DNA of 18,414 bases, taken from positions 1 to 18,414 of the forward strand of contig CALEYV010000076.1 of the NCBI GenBank assembly GCA_937927875.1, read 5' to 3'. Of this stretch, positions 1 to 6,433 are shown piece by piece. A model generated the notes under the pieces. That model made no database searches. It saw only the letters and a list, made by a program, of their open reading frames with translations, and had not been told where the DNA came from. The stretch is from an uncultured Actinomycetes bacterium. GTDB taxonomy: Bacteria > Actinomycetota > Acidimicrobiia > IMCC26256 > PALSA-555. A program made the translations under genes and the position numbers. Position 1 is the first letter of the stretch; the number at the start of each line of letters is the position of its first letter.

Positions 1-164
1 GAGTAGCCGAACAGCTTCTGGAACACGTACACCACGTACGACATCAGGTTGACGGGGTCGTTCCAGACGATGACGAGCCAGGGCCGGTCGATCTCGACGA
101 CCTCGTCGAGCTCGGGCTCCTGGACCTCGAGCGGGGCGGGCGGGGCCGGCGGCGCGGTGCTCAC
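1..164 (-). CDS. clpS: ClpS, ATP-dependent Clp protease adaptor (partial, C-terminus beyond window)
   Basis: The N-terminal 54 codons are visible and the gene runs off the left edge. After a Pro/Ala/Glu-rich leader of about 25 residues comes RPWLVIVWNDPVNLMSYVVY, then VFQKLFGY, the characteristic start of the ClpS core. Its Asn-Asp-Pro segment belongs to the pocket that binds N-degron side chains. Family knowledge: ClpS docks on the N-terminal domain of a Clp AAA+ unfoldase (ClpA or ClpC) and delivers N-degron substrates for cytoplasmic proteolysis. The GTG start at 164-162 overlaps the nusB stop as GTGA and is preceded by GAGG about 7 nt upstream, so both coupling and a Shine-Dalgarno site support it. 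No clp unfoldase gene is visible, and placement behind nusB is unusual. The identification rests on a short but very typical motif. Confidence 0.9.
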   Translation of the reverse strand, partial: MSTAPPAPPAPLEVQEPELDEVVEIDRPWLVIVWNDPVNLMSYVVYVFQKLFGY

Positions 165-550
165 GCCCGCACCTCGTCGGCGATGCGGGCGAGGAGGGCG
201 TGGACGAACCGGCCCGAGTCCTGGGTCGAGTACTGCTGGGCCAGCTCGACCGCCTCGTCGATGACGACGCCGACCGGCAGCTCGGGCTGCCAGCCCAGCT
301 CGTAGGTGCCGAGGCGCAGCAGCGCCCGGTCGATGGCCGGCATCCGCTCGACCGCCCAGCGCTCCGAGTACTTCGTGAGCCACTGGTCCACCTCGACGAG
401 GTGGTCGCTGACGCCGCGCACGAGCGTCTCGGTGTACGGATCGGGCGGCGCGGGCAGCTCGGCGAGGACGGCGTCGGCGGTCTGGCCCTTCGCCTCCAGC
501 TCGTAGCACAGGGCCAGCGCCCGCTCCCGTGCCTCGCGCCGCGTCGCCAT
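161..550 (-). CDS. nusB: Transcription antitermination factor NusB
   Basis: A 129-residue protein, the usual length for NusB, an all-helical RNA-binding factor. Family knowledge: NusB pairs with ribosomal protein S10 (NusE) on boxA RNA to support antitermination of rRNA transcription. Family features visible in order are the N-terminal REARERALALCYELE helix, then W..ERMPAIDRALLRLGTYEL, then LPVGVVIDEAVELAQQYST and the C-terminal DSGRFVHALLARI, where family members more often have VNG or VNA before the last helix. The ATG start at 550 lies 10 nt after the efp stop. The ribosome-binding signal is weak: AGGG overlapping the efp TAG is the best candidate. The stop overlaps the clpS start. The efp-nusB order is typical of Actinobacteria. 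Confidence 0.97.
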   Translation of the reverse strand: MATRREARERALALCYELEAKGQTADAVLAELPAPPDPYTETLVRGVSDHLVEVDQWLTKYSERWAVERMPAIDRALLRLGTYELGWQPELPVGVVIDEAVELAQQYSTQDSGRFVHALLARIADEVRA

Positions 551-560
551 GTCGACTGCC

Positions 561-1121
561 CTACGCCCGGGCCAGGTACTCCCCGGTGCGGGTGTCGACC
601 TTCACCTGCTCGCCGGGCTCGACGAACAGCGGGACCTGCACGACGAGGCCGGTCTCGAGCGTCGCCGGCTTGCGGGCGCCCGACACGCGGTCGCCCTGCA
701 CGCCGGGCTCGGTCTCGGCGACGGTGAGCTCGACCGCGGCCGGCAGCTCGACGCCGAGCACCTGGCCGTCGTACACCGGCAGGACGGCGGTGTCGCCCTC
801 CTTCAGGTACCGCACGGCCGGCCCGAGGCTGGCGCCGTCGACGTGGACCTGCTCGTAGTCGTCGCTGTCCATGAAGACGTACGAGCCGCCCTCCCGGTAC
901 AGGTACTGCATCTCCCGCTTGTCGATGACGGCCAGCGGGACCTTCTCGTCGGCCCGGAACGTCCGCTCCAGCACCGCGCCGCTCCGGAAGTTCTTGAGCT
1001 TCGTGCGCACGAAGGCGCCGCCCTTGCCGGGCTTCACGTGCTGGAACTCGACGACGGTCATGAGGCCCTCGGGGAGGTTCAGGGCCATGCCGTTCTTCAA
1101 GTCGTTGGTGGAGACGCTCAC
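561..1121 (-). CDS. efp: Translation elongation factor P
   Basis: A 186-residue protein with the three-domain OB-rich architecture and length of bacterial EF-P, which binds between the P and E sites and relieves stalling at polyproline stretches. It starts MSVSTNDLKNGMALNL. The domain I loop reads HVKPGKGGAFVRT, with Lys33 at the position that is beta-lysylated in gamma-proteobacteria. The C-terminal domain carries the EF-P signature around GLVVQVPLFVEPGEQVKVDT. No modification enzyme (EpmA/B, EarP, YmfI) is visible. Actinobacterial EF-P commonly works with an unmodified lysine and a PGKGPAF-type loop; here Pro is replaced by Gly. The GTG start is preceded by AAGGA with a 4-nt spacer (1126-1130). 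The gap to pepQ is 20 nt and to nusB 10 nt, consistent with one operon. Confidence 0.97.
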   Translation of the reverse strand: MSVSTNDLKNGMALNLPEGLMTVVEFQHVKPGKGGAFVRTKLKNFRSGAVLERTFRADEKVPLAVIDKREMQYLYREGGSYVFMDSDDYEQVHVDGASLGPAVRYLKEGDTAVLPVYDGQVLGVELPAAVELTVAETEPGVQGDRVSGARKPATLETGLVVQVPLFVEPGEQVKVDTRTGEYLARA

Positions 1122-1141
1122 GACGTCCTTTTCGGTTCGGC

Positions 1142-2254
1142 TCAGCGGGACGCGACGACGAGGGACTTCGGGGCCTCGGTGAGGAGCACGGCACCGTCCT
1201 CGGTGACGACCACGGTGTCCTCGATGCGGACTCCGCCGACGCCCGGCAGGTAGACCCCGGGTTCGACGGTCACGACCGTACGGTCGTCCAAGGTACCAGG
1301 CGCCGTCCGGGCGACCCGGGGCGCCTCGTGGATCTCGAGCCCGACGCCGTGCCCGGTGCCGTGCACGAACGCCTCGCCGAGGCCGGCGGCGTCGATGACG
1401 TCGCGGCAGGCCCGGTCGACGTCCGCGCAGGCGGCGCCGGGCCGCACCGCGTCGCGGCCGGCCTGCTGGCTGGCGGCGACCAGGTCCCAGAGTCCCCGCG
1501 CGTCGGTCCCCGGGTCGCCGACCGAGACGGTGCGGGTGATGTCGGAGCAGTAGCCGTCGACGATGCAGCCGAAGTCGAGGACGACCAGCTCGCCGGTGCC
1601 GATCACCCGGCCGCTCGGGCGGGCGTGCGGTTTCGCCGCGTTCGGGCCGCTCGCCACGATCGGGTCGAAGCTCATCCCGGTCGCGCCGCGCCGGCGCATC
1701 GCGTGCTCGAGCTCGACCCCGAAGTCGGCCTCGGTCGGCCCCTCGGCGAGCCGGGGCAGCAGCTCGGCCAGGGCGTCGTCGCCGATGGCGCAGGCGGCGC
1801 GGATGCGCGCCACCTCGCCCTCGTCCTTCACCCGCCGGAGCGCCTCGACCAGGTCCTCGGTCGGGACGAGCTCGGTGTCGGCGAGCCGGTGGGCGAGGGT
1901 GCGCTGCTCGGCCCAGGTGACGCCGTGGGCCTCGAGCCCGAGCCGGGCGAAGGGGGCGATCGCCTCGTCGAGCCGGTCGAGCTGCTCGGCCTGGGTGCGG
2001 CCGATCTCGACCCGGGCGTCCACCCCGGCCGCGGCCAGCTGCTCGCCGACCTGGGTCTGGTAGCGGCCGTCGGTCACCACCAGCAGCTCGGCGGGCCCGA
2101 CCAGCAGCTGGGCGGCCGACCCGGTGAAGCCGGTGAGATAGCGGACGTTCGGGAGCCGGGTGACGAGCAGCGCGTCGACGCCCGCCGCCGCCATCCGGGA
2201 CCGCAGCCGCGGCGCCCGGCCGGCCACGTCCATCGGGGGCAGCGGCGCCGTCAC
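1142..2254 (-). CDS. pepQ: M24B-family aminopeptidase P / Xaa-Pro dipeptidase
   Basis: A 370-residue dimetal peptidase of the pita-bread fold (creatinase/prolidase family) predicted to cleave peptide bonds before or after proline in the cytoplasm. The N-terminal creatinase-like domain contains LPNVRYLTGFTGSAAQLLV. In the C-terminal domain all five metal ligands are present: Asp227 (VVLDFG), Asp238 (SDITRT), His302 (GTGHGVG), Glu331 (TVEPGVY) and Glu345 (VRIEDTV). I chose the GTG at 2254, which overlaps the aroQ stop as GTGA. An in-frame ATG at 2233 would remove seven residues but has no ribosome-binding signal. Location between aroQ and efp is conserved in Actinobacteria. Whether it acts on dipeptides (PepQ) or longer peptides (PepP) cannot be read from the sequence. 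Confidence 0.92.
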   Translation of the reverse strand: MTAPLPPMDVAGRAPRLRSRMAAAGVDALLVTRLPNVRYLTGFTGSAAQLLVGPAELLVVTDGRYQTQVGEQLAAAGVDARVEIGRTQAEQLDRLDEAIAPFARLGLEAHGVTWAEQRTLAHRLADTELVPTEDLVEALRRVKDEGEVARIRAACAIGDDALAELLPRLAEGPTEADFGVELEHAMRRRGATGMSFDPIVASGPNAAKPHARPSGRVIGTGELVVLDFGCIVDGYCSDITRTVSVGDPGTDARGLWDLVAASQQAGRDAVRPGAACADVDRACRDVIDAAGLGEAFVHGTGHGVGLEIHEAPRVARTAPGTLDDRTVVTVEPGVYLPGVGGVRIEDTVVVTEDGAVLLTEAPKSLVVASR

Positions 2255-2706
2255 TGCTTCGCCCCGTCCCGGGCCGCGAGCGCGTCGACCGCCGCCTCGG
2301 CGGCCAGCCGGTACCCGGTTCGGCCGAACCCGGCGACGGTGCCGGTGACGACCGGGGCCAGGACCGAGACCTTCCGCCAGTCCTCGCGCGCCGACGGGTT
2401 CGTGAGATGGAGCTCGACCGCGACGCCGTCGTAGGTGGCGAGGGCGTCGGCGAGCGCGTACGAGTAGTGGGTGAGCGCGCCGGCGTTCACGATCAGCGCC
2501 GGACAGCGGTGGCGGGCGCGGTGCACGGCGTCGACCAGCTCCCCCTCGTGGTTCGACTGCTCGTGCTCGAGGTCGTGCCCGGCCGCGGCGACGACGGCGC
2601 GGACGTCGTCGACCAGCTCGTCGAGGGTGGCCGTCCCGTACCGCTCCGGCTCCCGCTCGCCGAGCAGGTTCAGGTTCGGTCCCGACAGCAGCAGGATCGT
2701 CGCCAC
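2251..2706 (-). CDS. aroQ: Type II 3-dehydroquinate dehydratase
   Basis: A 151-residue protein, typical of the dodecameric type II enzyme that converts 3-dehydroquinate to 3-dehydroshikimate, the third step of the shikimate pathway. Visible signatures: GPNLNLLGEREPERYG with the catalytic Tyr23, QSNHEGELVD, IVNAGALTHYS with Asn74 and His80, VELHLTNPSAR with Glu98 and His100, and Arg111 in the following segment. The substrate loop normally reads NPGAYTH; here it is NAGALTH, a mild variation. The GTG start lies 5 nt after the aroB stop and follows GGGAGG at 2716-2721 with a 9-nt spacer. The stop overlaps the pepQ start (GTGA). It works with the neighbouring aroB, aroK, aroC and the more distant aroE. 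Confidence 0.96.
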   Translation of the reverse strand: MATILLLSGPNLNLLGEREPERYGTATLDELVDDVRAVVAAAGHDLEHEQSNHEGELVDAVHRARHRCPALIVNAGALTHYSYALADALATYDGVAVELHLTNPSAREDWRKVSVLAPVVTGTVAGFGRTGYRLAAEAAVDALAARDGAKQ

Positions 2707-2711
2707 GCGCG

Positions 2712-3800
2712 TCAGCCTCCCACGCCGACCGCGACGAGCGCGCGCTCGACGATCGGCAGCGGCGGGTCGTCGACGAGCTCGAGGCCACTGGCACCCGGGA
2801 GCACGAAGGTGAGCGTCGCCCGCGTCTTCTTGTCGCGCCGCATCGCCACCAGCAACTCCGCCCGGTCGGCGTGGTCGGGCACCGCGATCGGCAGCCCGAG
2901 GTCGGTCAGCCGGCTCCGCACCGCGTCGACAGCCGCGCCGTCGATCCGCTCGAGCCCCCGGGCCAGCTCGGCCGCGAACACGAGCCCGACCGCGACCGCC
3001 TCGCCGTGGGCGATGGCGTACTCGCTCGTCGTCTCGAGCGCGTGGGCGAGGGTGTGCCCGTAGTTCAAGGCGGCGCGGGCGCCGGTCCGCTCCTCCGGGT
3101 CCTCGGCGACGACGGCCGCCTTGATCGCCGCGCAGTCGGCCACCAGCTCGGTGAGGACGTCCGGGTCCCGGGTCAGCACCGCGCCGAGGGAGTCGTCCAG
3201 CCGGTGCGCCACCGCGCCGCCGGCCGGCATCAGCGCGTACTTCGCGACCTCGCCGAGCCCGGACCGGTACTCGGCGGCCGGCAGCGACGCCAGCGTCGTC
3301 ACGTCGGCGACCACCGCGATCGGCTGGTGGAAAGCACCGACCAGGTTCTTGCCCTCGGGCAGGTTCACCGCCGTCTTGCCGCCGATGGCGGCGTCGACCA
3401 TGGCCAGCAGCGTGGTCGGGACCTGCACGACCGCGATGCCCCGGTGGTAGACGGCGGCCGCGAAGCCGGCCGTGTCGCCGACCACGCCGCCGCCGAGCGC
3501 GACCACCGCGTCGCCGCGGCGCAGCCCCCAGCCGGCCAGCGAGCGGCAGAGCTCCTCGACCGACGTCATGGTCTTGGCGGCCTCGCCCTCGGGCAGCCGC
3601 AGCACCCGCACGTCGTCGCCGGGACGCCTACCGGCGGCGAGCGCCTCCCGCACCGCCGGTCCGTGCACGTCGGCGACCGGGTCCTGGGTCACGAGCGCGA
3701 TCTGCTCCCGGTCGGCCACCAGCTCCGGCAGCGTCGCCAGCGCGCCCGCGCCGACCACGATCTCGTACGGCGGGCGCAGCTCGACCGTCACGCGGCGCAT
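2712..3800 (-). CDS. aroB: 3-dehydroquinate synthase
   Basis: A 362-residue NAD- and metal-dependent enzyme that cyclises DAHP to 3-dehydroquinate, the second step of the shikimate pathway. Visible signatures: the nucleotide-binding GDAVVALGGGVVGDTAGFAA, the active-site segment DAAIGGKTAVNLPEGKNLVG, and the three metal ligands Glu184 (GLGEVAKY), His249 (NYGHTLAHALE) and His265 (AIAHGEAVA). RDKKTR near the C-terminus is also typical. Start choice: the ATG at 3800 has a strong GGAGGAG site at 3809-3815 with an 8-nt spacer, inside the end of aroK, giving a 13-nt overlap. An in-frame GTG at 3791 would give the GTGA overlap seen elsewhere in the cluster but sits too far from that site, so the ATG is preferred. 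Confidence 0.96.
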   Translation of the reverse strand: MRRVTVELRPPYEIVVGAGALATLPELVADREQIALVTQDPVADVHGPAVREALAAGRRPGDDVRVLRLPEGEAAKTMTSVEELCRSLAGWGLRRGDAVVALGGGVVGDTAGFAAAVYHRGIAVVQVPTTLLAMVDAAIGGKTAVNLPEGKNLVGAFHQPIAVVADVTTLASLPAAEYRSGLGEVAKYALMPAGGAVAHRLDDSLGAVLTRDPDVLTELVADCAAIKAAVVAEDPEERTGARAALNYGHTLAHALETTSEYAIAHGEAVAVGLVFAAELARGLERIDGAAVDAVRSRLTDLGLPIAVPDHADRAELLVAMRRDKKTRATLTFVLPGASGLELVDDPPLPIVERALVAVGVGG

Positions 3801-4321
3801 CGCGCGAACTCCTCCAGGACGGCGTCGGCGACGGCGGCCGGGGTCCGGTCGTCGGTGGTGACGGCGGCGTCACTGGCCGCCTCGTACGCGGCCGCTCGCA
3901 CCGATGCCAGATCGGTGAGCACGCCGAGGGGCCGGTCCCGCGCCAAGAGCGGGCGCTCGACCCCGTCGGCCGTGACCCGGTCGGCCAGCACGGGCGGCTC
4001 GGCCTGGAGCCACACGACGAACCCGCACTCGTGGAGCAGCGCCCGGTTCCCCGCGTCGAGGACGGCCCCGCCGCCGCAGCCGATCACGAGCGGGGTCGGC
4101 GACGCGCACGCGTCGGCGACCGCGGCCCGCTCGACGGCGCGGAAGTGCTCCTCGCCCTGCGCGAACACCTCCGCCACCCGGCCGCCGGCGAGCAGCTCGA
4201 CCAGGTCATCGGTGTCAACGAAGGGGCGCCCGAGGCGCTCCGCGCAGAGCGCACCGACCGTGCTCTTGCCGGCACCCATGAGCCCGACGAGGACGAGATG
4301 CCGTGGTGCCGGGTCGCTCAC
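3788..4321 (-). CDS. aroK: Shikimate kinase
   Basis: A 177-residue NMP-kinase-like P-loop enzyme that phosphorylates shikimate at the 3-position with ATP. Visible signatures: Walker A GLMGAGKST (residues 13-21, Lys19), the Mg/shikimate-binding DTDD (36-39), the shikimate-contacting Arg61 in GEEHFRAVE, the GCGGGAVL motif (81-88), and Arg123 in the lid (ERPLL). The GTG start at 4321 overlaps the aroC stop as GTGA; no Shine-Dalgarno sequence is seen, so translation probably depends on coupling to aroC. The 3' end overlaps aroB by 13 nt and contains the aroB ribosome-binding site. Long open frames running through this locus in other registers are compositional shadows. Confidence 0.96.
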   Translation of the reverse strand: MSDPAPRHLVLVGLMGAGKSTVGALCAERLGRPFVDTDDLVELLAGGRVAEVFAQGEEHFRAVERAAVADACASPTPLVIGCGGGAVLDAGNRALLHECGFVVWLQAEPPVLADRVTADGVERPLLARDRPLGVLTDLASVRAAAYEAASDAAVTTDDRTPAAVADAVLEEFARCAA

Positions 4322-5469
4322 CGCAGCGACGCAACGAACGCCTCGTGGTTGCGCACCAGCTCGGACAGGGAGTCGCCCCCAAACTTGCGGAGTGCCTCGC
4401 CGGCCAGCACGAGCGCGACCATCGTCTCGGCGACGACGCCCGACGCCGGCACCGCCGTCACGTCGGTCCGCTCCTTGAACGACACCGTCGACTCCTTCGT
4501 CTCGACGTCGACGGTGCGCAGCACCGGGCGGTTCAACGTCGACAGCGGCTTCATCGCCACCCGGGCCGCGAGCAGGTCCCCGGTCGTCATGCCGCCCTCG
4601 GTGCCGCCGGCGCGCGACGACGCGCGCTGGTAGCCGGCGTCCTCGTCCCACAGGATCTCGTCGTGGGCCTCGCTCCCCCGCCGGGCCGCGGTCTCGAACC
4701 CGTCGCCGAGCTCGACGCCTTTCATGGCCTGGATGCTCATGAGCGCCTGCGCGAGGAGGCCGTCGATGCGCCGGTCCCAGTGGACGTGCGATCCGAGGCC
4801 GGGGGGGACGCCGTAGCCGAGCACCTCGACCACGCCTCCGAGCGAGTCGCCGGCCGCGGCCGCGGCCTCCACCTCGGCGATCATCGCCGTCTCGGCGTCC
4901 GGGTCGAAGCAGCGCACCGGCGAGGCGTCCACCGTGTCGAGGTCGGCCGGCTTCGGTCGCCGCTCGGCCGCCGCCCGCACCGGGCCGAGGGCGATCACGT
5001 GGCTGAGGACCTGGGTGCCGAGGTGGCCGAGCAGGGCCTTGGCGAGGGCGCCGGCCGCGACCCGGGCTGCCGTCTCGCGGGCGCTGGCCCGCTCGAGGAC
5101 GTCCCGGGCGTCGTCGAACCCGTACTTCTGCATGCCGACCAGGTCGGCGTGGCCGGGGCGGGGCTGGCGTAGCGGCTTCGTGGTCTGGCCGGGCGCGGGC
5201 GACATCTCCTCCTCCCACTTCGGCCACTCGGTGTTCCGGATGACGATCGCCACCGGCGAGCCGAGGGTGCGGCCGTGCCGCACCCCGCCAAGGAACTCGA
5301 GCTCGTCCTGCTCGAGGCGCATCCGGGGCCCGCGGCCGAAGCCCAGCCGGCGCCGCGCCAGCTCGCCGGCGACGTCGTCGACCGTGACCGGCAGGCCAGC
5401 GGGAAGGCCCTCGACGATGACCACGAGGGCAGGCCCGTGGGACTCCCCCGCGGTCAGGAAACGCAGCAC
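4318..5469 (-). CDS. aroC: Chorismate synthase
   Basis: A 383-residue FMN-dependent enzyme that converts EPSP to chorismate, the last step of the shikimate pathway. Visible signatures: AGESHGPAL with His11, RPGHADL with His107, RASARETAARVAAGALAK, GGTEGGMTTGD in the FMN/substrate region, and the C-terminal RTDVTAVPASGVVAE. The length fits the family. The start is GTG (MLRFLTAGESHG), preceded by a textbook AAGGAG at 5476-5481 with a 6-nt spacer. It is the first gene after the 280-nt intergenic region and probably heads the aroC-aroK-aroB-aroQ-pepQ-efp-nusB-clpS transcript, although upstream read-through is possible. A TATCCT hexamer and an inverted-repeat cluster lie just upstream. Confidence 0.98.
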   Translation of the reverse strand: MLRFLTAGESHGPALVVIVEGLPAGLPVTVDDVAGELARRRLGFGRGPRMRLEQDELEFLGGVRHGRTLGSPVAIVIRNTEWPKWEEEMSPAPGQTTKPLRQPRPGHADLVGMQKYGFDDARDVLERASARETAARVAAGALAKALLGHLGTQVLSHVIALGPVRAAAERRPKPADLDTVDASPVRCFDPDAETAMIAEVEAAAAAGDSLGGVVEVLGYGVPPGLGSHVHWDRRIDGLLAQALMSIQAMKGVELGDGFETAARRGSEAHDEILWDEDAGYQRASSRAGGTEGGMTTGDLLAARVAMKPLSTLNRPVLRTVDVETKESTVSFKERTDVTAVPASGVVAETMVALVLAGEALRKFGGDSLSELVRNHEAFVASLR

Positions 5470-5475
5470 GCGGGA

Positions 5476-5481
5476 CTCCTT
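5476..5481 (-). promoter_or_regulatory. Strong ribosome binding site of aroC
   Basis: AAGGAG on the minus strand, 6 nt before the aroC GTG. It is among the best Shine-Dalgarno sequences in the window and fixes the start. It contrasts with the many overlap-coupled genes downstream that have little or no signal of their own, and fits aroC being the first gene of a transcription unit. Confidence 0.85.
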
Positions 5482-5522
5482 CGGACGAGCGCCGGGCTCG
5501 GCACTCGGCGAGCGATCACCAG

Positions 5523-5528
5523 AGGATA
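5523..5528 (-). promoter_or_regulatory. Possible -10 element for aroC
   Basis: TATCCT on the minus strand, about 53 nt upstream of the aroC start, in one of the few AT-containing patches of the intergenic region. Transcription would begin near 5516 and give a leader of roughly 45 nt including the AAGGAG site. No convincing -35 hexamer is visible 16-19 nt further upstream, so this is only a candidate. An inverted repeat lies immediately upstream. Confidence 0.3.
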
Positions 5529-5535
5529 CCGGCGC

Positions 5536-5554
5536 CCGGTTGGAACCGGCGGTT
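5536..5554 (-). repeat. Inverted-repeat cluster upstream of aroC (possible operator)
   Basis: On the minus strand 5549-5536 reads CCGGTTCCAACCGG, two perfect 6-bp arms around a 2-nt centre. Directly upstream and sharing the CGGTT arm is AACCGCCGGTT (5554-5544), a second perfect inverted repeat with a 1-nt centre. The result is three alternately oriented CGGTT/AACCG half-sites within 18 bp, 8 bp upstream of the candidate aroC -10. The arrangement is what a dimeric repressor or a pair of dimers would bind. I do not recognise it as a known operator. Confidence 0.5.
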
Positions 5555-5685
5555 TACTTCGCGTCGTCGTCGACCGGCGGACAGCGGTGCGCTGGCGCGG
5601 CTGCGTTCCGCCGCGCCGAGTCGCCGGTGTCCCGGAACGCCCATCTGCAGGTCTCGCACCAGACGCTGCACTCGCGGACGCCGAT
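5554..5685 (-). CDS. Small Cys/His-rich (zinc-finger-like) peptide, hypothetical, non-canonical start
   Basis: A 43-codon frame ending in TAA just before the aroC upstream palindrome. Its peptide carries Cys6, then CSVWCETCRWAF with Cys10 and Cys13, then HRC with His33 and Cys35, and an acidic DDDAK tail. C-x2-C plus H-x-C is a credible zinc-binding set. Third codon positions are G or C in all but about five sense codons, as in the flanking genes, while the alternative frame there has a much lower fraction. No ATG, GTG or TTG occurs between the in-frame TAG at 5698-5700 and the cysteines. The best start is ATC at 5683-5685, placed 5 nt after GGAGG (5691-5695). A single C-to-G change would make it ATG. 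It could be a real gene, a gene damaged at its start codon, or a sequencing error. Function unknown. Confidence 0.45.
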   Translation of the reverse strand: MGVRECSVWCETCRWAFRDTGDSARRNAAAPAHRCPPVDDDAK

Positions 5686-5749
5686 CCCTTCCTCCGCCTA
5701 CGCGTGCAGCCGCGGGACCCGTTCGCCCCCTCCCTCGCCGGGCGACCGG

Positions 5750-6433
5750 TCAGCCGCCAAGCCCACCCGGCCCGGCGAGGAGGATGACGACCGCGCCCAG
5801 GGCGAGGAACGGCCCGTACGAGAGCGCGGTGTCGGGGCGGGCGCGGCGGCTCGCCAGCGCGCCCAGTGCGAACACCGCGGCCAGGATCGCGCCGAGCGCG
5901 AGCCCGCTGAGCACCGCGATGACCGACCGGTACCCGAGCACGAGCGCGATCAGCGCCGCCAGCGTCACGTCGCCGCCGCCGAGCGCGGCCGGGTTCACGA
6001 GGCGGAGCACCAGGAACCCGACGTAGGCGCCGCCGGCGCACAGCAAGGCCCGGACCAAGGCGCCGCCGTCGCCGGTCTGCCCGGCGGCCAGGCCGAGGAG
6101 CGCCAGCGTGACGACGAAGGCCGGGTACACGATGCGGCGCGGCAGCAGCTGCAGCCGCAGGTCGACGACGGTCAGCGCGACGAGCGCGGCCGTCACGGCC
6201 AGGTCGGCCGGCAGCACCCACGACTCGCCGACTCGCGCCGCCAGCGCCGCCCACAGGCCGGCGGTGGCGAAGAGCATCGCCTGGCCCCATCGCGACCCGA
6301 CCACCGTGGACGGCATCGGCGCCGGGCCGCCGGCGACGGTGCGACCGTCCTCGCTGGGGGTCACGTCAACGGGGAGCAGGACCCCGACCGCGCCGCCGGC
6401 GACGCCACAGCCGGCCACGAGCAGCGCGTTCAC
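5750..6433 (-). CDS. A24-family prepilin-type peptidase, short form
   Basis: A 227-residue hydrophobic protein with about six or seven predicted membrane segments. Both catalytic aspartates of type IV prepilin/preflagellin peptidases are present: Asp91 in VVDLRLQLLP and Asp155 in GGGDVTLAALIALVLG, the GxGD motif. Family knowledge: these membrane aspartyl proteases cut the leader of type IV pilins, Tad/Flp pilins or pseudopilins on the cytoplasmic side. The N-terminus (about 75 residues) lacks the CxxC...CxxC methyltransferase domain of classical PilD, as in TadV-like short forms. The GTG start overlaps the aroE stop (GTGA) with no Shine-Dalgarno sequence. An A24 peptidase between aroE and aroC is conserved in Actinobacteria. 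No pilin gene is in the window, so the substrate is unknown. Confidence 0.85.
   Translation of the reverse strand: MNALLVAGCGVAGGAVGVLLPVDVTPSEDGRTVAGGPAPMPSTVVGSRWGQAMLFATAGLWAALAARVGESWVLPADLAVTAALVALTVVDLRLQLLPRRIVYPAFVVTLALLGLAAGQTGDGGALVRALLCAGGAYVGFLVLRLVNPAALGGGDVTLAALIALVLGYRSVIAVLSGLALGAILAAVFALGALASRRARPDTALSYGPFLALGAVVILLAGPGGLGG

Noticed and set aside
3789..3791. GTG at 3791 as the aroB start, giving another GTGA overlap
   Set aside because: The GGAGGAG site at 3809-3815 is 8 nt from the ATG at 3800 but 17 nt from this GTG, so the ATG is the better choice.
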